Source of the DNA: DASPMP01 sp035758925
GTDB lineage: Bacteria; Gemmatimonadota; Gemmatimonadetes; Gemmatimonadales; Gemmatimonadaceae
Length of the DNA stretch: 57,855 bases
Direction of reading: 5' to 3'
Assembly: GCA_035758925.1 (NCBI GenBank)
Contig: DASTVV010000088.1
Coordinates: forward strand, 1-57,855
In this document: positions 49,489 to 57,855 of the stretch, in pieces
How positions within the stretch are numbered: the first letter of the stretch is position 1
How the letters are laid out: every line of letters begins with the position of its first letter
The notes under the pieces: model-generated
The model's input: only the letters and a program-made list of their open reading frames with translations
The model's database searches: none
What the model was told of the DNA's origin: nothing
Position numbers and translations under genes: made by a program

Positions 49489-51114
49489 TCAGACCAGCTC
49501 CGGCTGCGGTCTCCGCTGTCCGTTCTTGTCCGTCTCGGGAATCTCGGTGAGCGTCGCCTCGGTCAGCAGGAGGACGCTGGCCACCGACACCGCATTCTCC
49601 AGTCCCACACGCACGACCTTCGTCGGATCGACGATTCCTGCCTCGACGAGATCGACATATTTGCCGGTCGCCGCGTCGAACCCTGCGGCGCCCTGGCTCG
49701 ATCGCATGCGGTCCACCACGACGCCCGCGTCGACGCCGGAGTTGACCGCGATCTGTCGCGTCGGCGCCTCGAGCGCGCGCTCGAGGATCAACACACCGGT
49801 GCGCTCATCGCCCGCGCACTTGGCGGCCTCCGTGTCGACGTCCGCGATGGCGCGAAGGAGTGCCAGCCCGGCACCGGGAACCATCCCTTCGCTCACGGCC
49901 GCTCGCGTGGCATTGATCGCGTCCTCGATGGCCTCCTTGCGGCTCTTGAGCTCCGTCTCCGACGCGGCACCGACGTGCACCACGGCGACGCCGCCCGTGA
50001 GGCGCGCGAGTCGCTCCTGGAGCTTTTCCTTGTCGTAGTCGGATGTGGCGTCGTCGATCTGCTTGCGGAGCTCCTTGCAGCGCCCATCGATGGCGGCACG
50101 ATCACCCAGGCCGCCGACGATCGTCGTGGTCTCACGATCCACGATGACTCGCTTGGCTTTGCCAAGTTGCTCGAGTGTGAGGTTCTCGAGCTTCATGCCG
50201 ATCTCCTCGGTGATCGCGCGGGCGCCCGTGAGGATCGCCATGTCCTCGAGCATCGCCTTGCGCCGGTCACCAAAGCCGGGCGCCTTCACGGCGACGCAGG
50301 CGAGGGTCCCGCGCAGTTTGTTGACCACCAGCGTGGCGAGCGCTTCGCCATCGACGTCTTCGGCGACCACCATCAGCGGCCGACCCGCCTTGGCCACCAG
50401 CTCGAGCAGCGGCAGCAGGTCGTGCATCGTCGAGATCCGTTTCTCATGGAGGAGCAGGAACGGCTCGTCGAGGACGGTCTCGACCTTTTCCGCGTCAGTC
50501 ACGAAATAGGGCGACAGAAACCCGCGGTCGAACTGCATGCCTTCCACGACTTCGACCGACGTCTCCGTGCCCTTGGCCTCCTCGACGGTCACAACCCCCT
50601 CGGCACCCACCTTGTCGATCGCGTCGGCGACCAGCTCTCCGATGGCCGCGTCGTTGTGAGCCGAAATGGTGGCGACGTGCGCTTTGGCGCGCTTCGTCTC
50701 GACGGGACGCGACAGCGCGCGAATCGTCTTGGTCGCCACGCCAAGCCCGCGCTCGAGGCCGCGCTTGAGATCGATCGCGCTCGCGCCGGCGGCGAGGTTC
50801 TTGATGCCCTCGGACAGGATCGCGTGCGCAAGCAGCGTCGCGGTGGTCGTCCCATCGCCAACCGCTTCTCCCGTGCGCTCGGCGGCCTCTCGAAGAACCT
50901 GCGCGCCCAGGTTTTCCACGGCGTCCTCGAGATCGACCTCTTTCGCGATCGTCACGCCGTCGTTGCATACCAGCGGCTTGCCGAACTTGCGTTCGATCAG
51001 GACGCACTTGGATTTCGGACCAAGCGTCACGCGGACCGCGTCGGCAAGGGCGTTTGCGCCGCGCTGGACTTTCTCGCGCGCCTCTTGCTCGAAGAAGACC
51101 CGTTTGTGGCTCAT
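49489..51114 (-). CDS. groL: Chaperonin GroEL (paralogue without GGM tail)
   Basis: 541 residues. ATPase residues intact: AVGDGTTTATLLAHAIL (Asp of the DGTTT loop) and the apical hydrophobic groove region; equatorial Asp in NSGVDAGVVVDRM. The N-terminus MSHKRVFFEQEAREKVQRGA is regular. The C-terminus reads ETDKNGQRRPQPELV and lacks the Gly-Gly-Met repeats of the housekeeping protein, and there is no groES gene beside it. So this is probably a second GroEL specialised for stress clients, or working with the housekeeping GroES. First gene of the run towards acetyl-CoA synthetase. It is divergent from a PRPP synthetase gene. Confidence 0.93.
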   Translation of the reverse strand: MSHKRVFFEQEAREKVQRGANALADAVRVTLGPKSKCVLIERKFGKPLVCNDGVTIAKEVDLEDAVENLGAQVLREAAERTGEAVGDGTTTATLLAHAILSEGIKNLAAGASAIDLKRGLERGLGVATKTIRALSRPVETKRAKAHVATISAHNDAAIGELVADAIDKVGAEGVVTVEEAKGTETSVEVVEGMQFDRGFLSPYFVTDAEKVETVLDEPFLLLHEKRISTMHDLLPLLELVAKAGRPLMVVAEDVDGEALATLVVNKLRGTLACVAVKAPGFGDRRKAMLEDMAILTGARAITEEIGMKLENLTLEQLGKAKRVIVDRETTTIVGGLGDRAAIDGRCKELRKQIDDATSDYDKEKLQERLARLTGGVAVVHVGAASETELKSRKEAIEDAINATRAAVSEGMVPGAGLALLRAIADVDTEAAKCAGDERTGVLILERALEAPTRQIAVNSGVDAGVVVDRMRSSQGAAGFDAATGKYVDLVEAGIVDPTKVVRVGLENAVSVASVLLLTEATLTEIPETDKNGQRRPQPELV

Positions 51115-51150
51115 GGCGTACGGTACACACGATGGCCGTCAGGCGCCGTC

Positions 51151-51161
51151 CGGGATTCCCG
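51151..51161. promoter_or_regulatory. Palindrome in the divergent groEL/PRPP-synthetase promoter
   Basis: CGGGATTCCCG (minus strand CGGGAATCCCG), five-base arms with one central base, 36 bp from the groEL start. On the minus strand a TTTCCG lies 16 bp before the GGGA, as TTTCCG precedes the GGGA in elements A and B, and GAC follows. A possible operator of the same regulator. Confidence 0.45.
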
Positions 51162-51204
51162 ATTGTGCCGGTGCGGAAACGCCTGACACAATAGGGCTCC
51201 GCCA

Positions 51205-52236
51205 ATGAGTGCGACGGCGTACATTCACGACACCTGGGAGCCGGCTGGGTTCTCGATGGGTTCTGAGAGTCGAACAGCGACGGGAGCGACATTCCCGGCA
51301 ACGCTCGTTGCCGGTTCAGCGAGCCGATCGCTCGCGGCGATGGTCGAGCGGGAGCTCGATTGCCGGTTCGCCGCCGCGGCCATCGAGCGCTTTCCGGACG
51401 GCGAGGTGTCCGTGCGCCTCGACGCGCCAGTCCGCGGCCAGCAGGTCCTTCTGCTCGCCGCCACCGCGCCTCCGGTGAACGACCATCTGGTGGAGCTCCT
51501 CGCGTTGGCGGATGCCGCCCGCCGGGCCGATGCCGCGCGCATCGTCGCCCTCGTTCCGTACTTCGGCTACGCGCGCTCGGATCGTCGCGATGGCCGCCGT
51601 ACGCCGATCATGGCCAGCCTCGTGGCCGAGCTGGCCGAGCGAGCGGGCATCGATCATGTCGTGACCGTCGATGTTCACACCCCGGCGGTCGAAGGCTTCT
51701 TCCGCATCCCCGTGGACAACTTGACGGCAATCCCCGCGCTTGCGGCCGCGCTCGCAGCACGGGCGGCAAACGCGGCGGGCAGTGCGGTGATCGTCGCGCC
51801 GGATCTCGGCGCCGTGCGCCTCGCGAATCGCTATGCCACGGAGCTCGAGCTACCCGTCGCGGTCTGCCACAAGCGCCGGCTCGGCGGGGCCGAAGTGAGT
51901 GTGGCGCGGATCACCGGCGACGTCGCCGGTCGCGGCTGCATCATCGTCGACGACATGATCAGCACGGGCGCCACGATCGTCGAAAGCGTCCGCGCCTTGA
52001 ACGCCGCCGGCGCATTGACGCAATTCACGGTTGCTGCCACCCACGCGGTGCTTGTTCCGGGCGCACTCGAGAGAGTGGCCGATGCCGGCGTCCGCGAGCT
52101 GTTCGTCACCGACAGCATCGAGCCGCGCAGTGACGAGGCCGCGCGGATCAAACCGACCGTGGTGTCCATCGGTCCGATGCTGGCGACCGCAATCCGACGG
52201 CTTTTCGACGGTGGGTCGCTACGCGAGCTTGCGTGA
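51205..52236 (+). CDS. prs: Ribose-phosphate pyrophosphokinase (PRPP synthetase) paralogue
   Basis: 343 residues. Motifs: FPDGEVSVRL, ALVPYFGYARSDRRDGRRTP (ATP-binding flexible loop), DVHTPAVEGFFRIPVDNLTA, APDLGAVRLANRYA, KRRLGGAEVS and the PRPP loop IIVDDMISTGATIVES. It makes PRPP from ribose-5-phosphate and ATP for nucleotide, His, Trp and NAD synthesis. The first 33 residues precede the usual start of the fold, so Met18 may be the true start. Divergent from groEL with 90 bp between. Stress-cluster prs copies beside USP genes are known in proteobacteria; the housekeeping prs should be elsewhere. Confidence 0.9.
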   Translation: MSATAYIHDTWEPAGFSMGSESRTATGATFPATLVAGSASRSLAAMVERELDCRFAAAAIERFPDGEVSVRLDAPVRGQQVLLLAATAPPVNDHLVELLALADAARRADAARIVALVPYFGYARSDRRDGRRTPIMASLVAELAERAGIDHVVTVDVHTPAVEGFFRIPVDNLTAIPALAAALAARAANAAGSAVIVAPDLGAVRLANRYATELELPVAVCHKRRLGGAEVSVARITGDVAGRGCIIVDDMISTGATIVESVRALNAAGALTQFTVAATHAVLVPGALERVADAGVRELFVTDSIEPRSDEAARIKPTVVSIGPMLATAIRRLFDGGSLRELA

Positions 52237-52386
52237 GTCGATTCAAGCTCCAACCGAGATGTCGCTCACAGACGTGGCTCGTCGCCTTCGTGCCAGTGGA
52301 AGAGCGTGCACGCGTCAGGATGTCTCCGATGGCGGCACCCGTAGCGATACGACATGCTTCGGCATACTCGCCTCTGACCGGTGCCC

Positions 52387-53349
52387 ATGTTCAGAATACT
52401 GGTTCCGCTGGACGGATCCGCGCTCGCGGCACAGGCGCTGCCGGTGGCCGGCGCGATCGCGAAGCAACGGAATGGTCGCATAGATCTGCTGCTCGTACAC
52501 GTCCTCGGCCCCATCGCAACGTATGCCGCGATGGCGCGCGTCCAGGAGCCGCGGACGATCGAGGAGGAGTACCTCGCGCGCACCGCGGATAGACTGGCGC
52601 ACGACTCCGGCGTGAGCGTGTCCTATGCGGTGCTTCCGGGCAACGAAGTCGACATCATCTGCTCGCGCGCAAGACAGCTCGACGCAAACCTCATCGTCAT
52701 GACCACGCACGGACGTACGGGGTTCAGCCGCGCATGGATCGGCAGTGTCGCCGACGCCGTGGTGCGTGAGAGTCCGGTACCCGTGCTGCTGGTTCGCGGC
52801 TCGGAGAAGCAGCCGGTGCCGGCGCAGGGCGCGCCCCGCTCGTTTCTCATCCCGCTCGACGGATCGAAGCTCGCCGAGCAGATCATCGAGCCCGTTCTCG
52901 AGCTGGTGAGCGACACGGACGCAAAGCTGACGCTCGTTCAAGTTGTCATGCCGATCCCGCAGTTGGCGATGAATCCGATGCAGCCGTACGCGATCCTCTC
53001 CTCGGCTGGCGTGGACCAGCAGGTGACCGACCAGGCGATACGTGCCGCCGAGGAATATCTCGGCGCGCTCGCCAATCGTCTGCGGATTCGTACGGCGGCA
53101 ACAATGGATCACCGAGCCGTGCTCGGAGACGGCATCGCCAACGAGATTCTCCAGGTTGCGAAGGAGCTCGGAGTCGAGGCGATCGCGATGACGACGCGCG
53201 GCCGCGGCGCGACGCGTCTCTTCGTCGGCAGCGTCGCGGACAAGCTGTTGCGTGGCGCGACCGTGCCGCTGTTGCTCTATCGGCCGAGGGTGCGCCGGCT
53301 ATCGTCGGGCCGCAAACGTGCACGGGGGAAGAAGGCAGCCCGCATCTAG
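52387..53349 (+). CDS. Tandem universal stress protein (two USP domains), paralogue
   Basis: 320 residues from ATG at 52387 (MFRILVPLDGSALAAQALPV); a GTG lies two codons upstream. USP domain 1 residues 1-140 with THGRTGFSRAWIGSVADAVV, identical over most of its ATP loop to the paralogue at 34077; domain 2 about 150-305 with TTRGRGATRLFVGSVADKLL. The tail SSGRKRARGKKAARI is strongly basic and may bind nucleic acid. It follows the PRPP synthetase by 150 bp; no regulatory element like A or B is obvious there. Ends one base before the stop of the convergent HlyD gene. Confidence 0.92.
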   Translation: MFRILVPLDGSALAAQALPVAGAIAKQRNGRIDLLLVHVLGPIATYAAMARVQEPRTIEEEYLARTADRLAHDSGVSVSYAVLPGNEVDIICSRARQLDANLIVMTTHGRTGFSRAWIGSVADAVVRESPVPVLLVRGSEKQPVPAQGAPRSFLIPLDGSKLAEQIIEPVLELVSDTDAKLTLVQVVMPIPQLAMNPMQPYAILSSAGVDQQVTDQAIRAAEEYLGALANRLRIRTAATMDHRAVLGDGIANEILQVAKELGVEAIAMTTRGRGATRLFVGSVADKLLRGATVPLLLYRPRVRRLSSGRKRARGKKAARI

Positions 53350-53350
53350 A

Positions 53351-54595
53351 TCAAGGCCGGCGCGTGGCTGGAGTGTCGTTGTCATCGCGCGGGTCCTCCG
53401 CCATGGCGGCCGTGGTCGGTGCGGTGTAGCGCAGGCGCGCACCCGTCCGAACCCGGTCCGATGGAAACAGCACGACCAGGTCACCGGCGCTCAGGCCGCT
53501 GATGATTTCGGCACCGGCATCGGACCGGTGACCGACAAGCACCCTGCGTTCGAACGCCCGGTCGTTTTCGACGACGAACACGTGCGACGCTGTTCCGGCC
53601 GTGAAGACGGCGCTGGCCGGGACGATCAGCACGTCGCGTCCTTCCCACGTGACGATGTGCGCATCGAGGTGAAAGCCGTCGCCGAGCGCGCGTGGTGCGG
53701 AAAGCGGCGTGATGATCACGCTCACGCGCTGCTCCTCGACGCCGAGCGCCGAGACGTGCGTGATGGCCGAGGGCTCGATTCGCCGCACGGTGCCGCGCAG
53801 CATCGTGTCGCCACCCCATCCCAGGAGCTCGACCGCCGCGTTCGGGGGAATGCGGACCGCATCTTCCGAGAGGACGTCGGCGACGATCTCGAGGTCGGAC
53901 TGGCGTCCGATCACCAGGAGCGGGTTTCCGGCGCTGGTGACGCGCGCACTCGGCTCGGAAACTTCGAGAACGCGACCGGTCGCTGGCGCGAAGACCTCGA
54001 CGCCCGCCGCGAGTCCGTTTTGTGCATGCCGTGGAAGCGCCGCGCGCGCGGCCCACAGCTCCGCGCGGGCCGCCTGGGCGCGCGACCGTGCCGCCGCGGC
54101 GTCCTCGGCGCGCGTGTGCGCGGAAAGTTCCGCCTCCTCACGCTGTTGGCTCGAAGCCCCGCCCGCGGAGTCCAGGACGCGATATCGCTCGGCGTTGCGT
54201 GTCGCCAGCGCAGACGCCTGCTCCGCCTGTCGCACGCGCGCTTCGGCATCCAGCTGCGCCGCCTGCGCCGAGGTCACGCGGGCGCGCACGGCCTCGAGGC
54301 TGGCTGCATCGAGCGGAAGCGGCGTGATACGGGCAACGATCTGGCCCGCGCGCACGAGATCGCCCGGACGCACCCTCACGCGCTCGAGCTGGCCGGTGAC
54401 CGGCGCCGTTACGACGAATCGCTCGCGAACGCGGGTTCGCGCCTCGGCATCCACCGTCGTTCGCAGCGCGGAACGCGCGACGACGCCAACTTCCACGTCC
54501 ACCGGGTTCGGGCGCATGGCCGCCGCGGCAATCGCCGCGATCCCGGCAACCGCCGCCGTCCACAGAAGTGCGCGACGTTTGGAGCGTGGCATCAT
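53351..54595 (-). CDS. HlyD-family periplasmic adaptor of an ABC exporter
   Basis: 414 residues. One N-terminal helix (LLWTAAVAGIAAIAAAAMRP) anchors the protein, followed by the biotinyl-lipoyl half-motif APVTGQLERVRVRPGDLVRAG, a long Ala/Arg/Glu coiled-coil hairpin (about 90-190), the second lipoyl half VFAPATGRVLEVSEPSARV and beta-barrel strands (VELLGWGGDTMLRGTVRRIE). The adaptor links an inner-membrane transporter to an outer-membrane channel. Its ATG overlaps the stop of the permease gene, in the order ATPase, permease, adaptor. No TolC gene is present. Confidence 0.9.
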   Translation of the reverse strand: MMPRSKRRALLWTAAVAGIAAIAAAAMRPNPVDVEVGVVARSALRTTVDAEARTRVRERFVVTAPVTGQLERVRVRPGDLVRAGQIVARITPLPLDAASLEAVRARVTSAQAAQLDAEARVRQAEQASALATRNAERYRVLDSAGGASSQQREEAELSAHTRAEDAAAARSRAQAARAELWAARAALPRHAQNGLAAGVEVFAPATGRVLEVSEPSARVTSAGNPLLVIGRQSDLEIVADVLSEDAVRIPPNAAVELLGWGGDTMLRGTVRRIEPSAITHVSALGVEEQRVSVIITPLSAPRALGDGFHLDAHIVTWEGRDVLIVPASAVFTAGTASHVFVVENDRAFERRVLVGHRSDAGAEIISGLSAGDLVVLFPSDRVRTGARLRYTAPTTAAMAEDPRDDNDTPATRRP

Positions 54596-56948
54596 TCCCC
54601 CGTCTTGAGCGTTGCGATAAGGTCCAGGCGGTCGAGACGCCGGCGCACCAGGAACGCGACCGCCACCGCCGTCAGCACCACGACACCGATCGCGAACAGG
54701 TAGGTCGACGGCTCGACGATGACCGGAAAGCGGTGGCGCTCGGAGTCGAATGCCTTCGCGAGCAGCGCCGCGAACACCAAGCCTACGCCGGCCCCGAGCG
54801 GCAGGCCCGCAGCGGTGATTGCTCCCTGCTCCCCGAGAAAGAACACGCTGACTTCACGCCGGGTGAACCCGAGCACGCGAAGGCTTGCCAGCTCGCGTCC
54901 GCGCTCCGAGAGCGCGACGCGCGCGCCGTTGTAGATGACGCCGACGGCGATCACGATCGCGGCGAAGACCACGATGCCTCCTGAAATCCGGATGCTGTCC
55001 GCGAATGAGCGCTGCACGTACGCGATCAGCGCGGCTCGCGACGAGATACCCGAGACACCGGGGCGAGCTCGGAGCATTCGTGCCACCATCCCCTCAGACC
55101 CGCGCTCCACCGATACCGCCGCGGCCGTGGCGACGTCCGATTCGTCCAGCAGTCGATTCAATACCCGGCGGTCCGTGTACGCCGCCAAGCCAAAGGCTTC
55201 GTCCAGGACGCCGGTGACGACCACGGTTCGCGTGATCCGGCGCTCGAGCAATTCGACGGTGACGTGGTCGCCCGTTCGGGCGTCGAGAGCTTGCGCGAGG
55301 GCCTTACCGATCACGATGCCTTCGCGCGGGAGGCGATAGGCGCGGCCGTACGTGTCGACCAGCGAGCGGAGCTGCGCGTCGCCATCGATACCCTCGATGG
55401 CCACCGAGCGCGTCACGTGGGCGCGCCGCAATCGTACCGGCGTAGTGCGGGACAGCTCGACGTGCGTCACACCAGGGAGCGCGGCAAGCTCATGACGAAC
55501 GCGTCCGGCGTGGCGGGTCCGGAAAGCGACCGCGAGGTCCTCGCGTCGGGCGCGCTGGAACTGAACGTCCATCATCCTCCCGACTGCGTCGTATGGAAAC
55601 AGTCCGGCGATAAGGATGCCGCATGCGAGCGCGACTCCGAGGATCGAGAGGCCTGTGCGAACGGGTCGTCGCTCGAGCGTGCGCGCCACCATGCGAGTGC
55701 CGACGGAGGCGACGGATCCGAGCCCCAATCGCTCCACCAACGTCCGGCGGTATCGCGCCGGCGAGGCCGGGCGCATCGCTTGCGCCGGAGGCAAGATGGC
55801 GGCGGAGCGGACCGCCCAGAGCGCTCCCGCCAGCGCCGCGCCGCCGCTCACCGCTATGCCGAGGACGGCCGTGGACCACCGCGTGTGATGAACGAGATTC
55901 GGGAATCCGAAGTACTGATCGTACAGGCCAGTGAACGTGTGTCCGAGCCAGATGCCGCCGCCGACGCCCAGGGCCGCCCCCAGCACGATCGCGGCAGATG
56001 CAAACCCGAGATAGTGAAGTCCGACCGCGCGATTCGTGTATCCGAACGCTTTGAGCGTCCCGATCTCGCCGCGCTGTGTCGCGATAAGGCGAGAGAGCAC
56101 CACGTTGAGGATGAAGGCGCCGATCCCCAGGAAGAAGGCGGGGAACAGCGCTGCCATCGAGCGCAGCTGCTGAAGCTCGTCGGCCAGGACCTGGTGGGAC
56201 GGCTGATCGCGACGCGAGATCGCTCCCAGTCCGCCATAACGGGCCAGCATGTTGTCCACCGCGACGATCACCTGTGCCACGTTGGCGCCTCGGGACAGTC
56301 GCAGCGCGAGCGCGTTGAATCCGCCCACCATGTCGGTCGCGGCGGCCAGTGCCTCGCGCCGCATCCACAGGATGCCGTACCGCCGGTTGTCCACCAGGAA
56401 CCCGCTGGTCGCGATCTCGTAGGCAAAATCCGGCGACGAGGCGATGCCGACGACGCGGAGCGACTGCCACCGCCCGTTCACGACGGCGGCGAGGGTGTCG
56501 CCTGGAGCGAGATGGTTGGCCTCGGCGAACCGCACGCTCACGATCACCTCGTCGTCGCGATCCGCGGCAACCCAGCGGCCGCGGAACAGATGGAGGTCAT
56601 TGAGCGTCGGCTGGCGCGTCGACGGCACCGAGACCAACTGTCCGGTGGCCGCGCCATCGAGGCCGGGCACCGAGAGCGTTGCCTGCGCGGTAACGCGTGT
56701 CTGCACCGCTGCGACACCGTCGATGTTCCGGATGCGGCTCGTCATTGGCTCGGGCGCGCGCGTGAGCGTCGCGAACACATCGCCGAAGCGATAGCGCGCG
56801 TAGTAGTCGTCGAGCGCCGATTGCAGCGAGTCGTGCGTGCTCCGCATGCCGATGACGGCCATCACGCCGCAGCCGACCAGAAGCGCGATCGAAATCACCT
56901 GACCGCTTTGGCGCCGGACATCGCGCAACAGCTTCCGCGTCAGCGCGC

Positions 56949-56955
<7 letters not shown>
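54592..56955 (-). CDS. ABC transporter permease, FtsX-like (two FtsX domains)
   Basis: 787 residues. TM1 with QVISIALLVGCGVMAVIGMR, a MacB-type periplasmic domain to about residue 250, FtsX core 1 (about 265-395: FLGIGAFILNVVLSRLIATQ, AFGYTNRAVGLHYLGFASAA), a second N-terminal helix near 425, periplasmic domain 2, and FtsX core 2 (about 665-780, ALSERGRELASLRVLGFTRRE). This double layout matches the 800-residue permeases of DevC/LolCE-like exporters. Start overlaps the ATPase stop by 7 bp. Works with the ATPase and HlyD adaptor. The cargo (lipid, lipoprotein or glycolipid) is unknown. Confidence 0.92.
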
Positions 56956-57707
<752 letters not shown>

Positions 57708-57786
57708 ACCATAGATGGGTTGACACCCGAACCATGCCAGGAGGGATCAGCGGCTTCTGTCGGCCGGTGCCTGAGTCTCGGCAAGT

Positions 57787-57852
57787 CTTTTCCGCGCCCG
57801 CGTCTGGGAGTTCACTGACACCATCGCATGGTCCGGCGCGGTACCGTCAGAG
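57787..57852 (+). promoter_or_regulatory. Conserved promoter element, copy B (right window edge)
   Basis: TCTTTTCCG, then GCGTCTGGGAGTTCACTGAC through CCGTCAGAG. From 57800 it aligns with 33994-34046 without gaps, 41 of 53 identical. By analogy the target gene starts on the plus strand about 30 bp beyond the window. It is also the upstream region of the minus-strand ABC ATPase gene, 80 bp away. Confidence 0.65.
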
Positions 57853-57855
57853 TGC

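Noticed and set aside
51115..51204. groES gene or short reading frame next to groEL
   Set aside because: The 90-bp gap is too short for groES and contains only the divergent promoter with a palindrome.

Overview
High-GC bacterial chromosome segment of about 57.9 kb. The combination of an ADOP-type MacB/FtsX permease, a TonB-dependent receptor with an N-terminal carboxypeptidase-regulatory-like domain, many small secreted proteins of unknown function, and a stand-alone C-minus rpsD suggests Gemmatimonadota (or a close relative such as Acidobacteriota). This is inference from gene content; no rRNA gene is present to confirm it. No tRNA, rRNA, insertion sequence, phage gene or CRISPR array was recognised.

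Left part (1-33 kb) is chromosomal housekeeping and accessory metabolism. In order: a secreted unknown protein; a translationally coupled operon of a GcvT-like folate-barrel protein and two paralogous FAD oxidoreductases (PYROXD2/phytoene-desaturase superfamily); a topoisomerase IB; a signal-less BtuF-like protein; a two-gene DNA-glycosylase operon (AlkD-like plus AlkZ-like); an ADOP permease; two YdjM-like membrane proteins; DinB-like and DUF1028 secreted proteins; rpsD with a clear intrinsic terminator; DUF3830; a HEGMH putative metallopeptidase divergent from a TonB-dependent receptor; an outer-membrane barrel; MmcQ/YjbR; a sulfur-oxidation operon (TsdA-like dihaem cytochrome, SoxC-like molybdoenzyme, monohaem cytochrome); a PPOX-fold protein; a glycosyltransferase; and a TetR-controlled pair of oxidoreductases with a 13-bp inverted-repeat operator.

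Right part (34-57.8 kb) is a stress/dormancy-like island. It holds two tandem-USP proteins, a Ca2+-type P-ATPase co-translated with the first USP, a cytochrome c fused to a barrel-like domain followed by a pentahaem cytochrome, a four-PAS sensor kinase, a CBS-pair protein, a run of groEL paralogue - acetyl-CoA synthetase - E1alpha - E1beta - E2 - acyl carrier protein, a divergent PRPP synthetase paralogue, and an ABC/HlyD export system. The USP + CtpF-like ATPase + CBS pair + PPOX set resembles the DosR dormancy regulon of mycobacteria. A 53-column ungapped promoter element (41/53 identical) occurs twice, 23.8 kb apart, before the first USP and at the right window edge.

Intergenic DNA is unusually structured. 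A roughly 110-bp palindromic element occurs three times. An 8-bp tandem repeat (ACGGGTTG) starts directly after the stop codons of two unrelated genes, in the same sense orientation. Several convergent gaps contain other tandem or inverted repeats. Ten gene junctions use 4-bp ATGA or GTGA stop/start overlaps, so translational coupling is the rule here.
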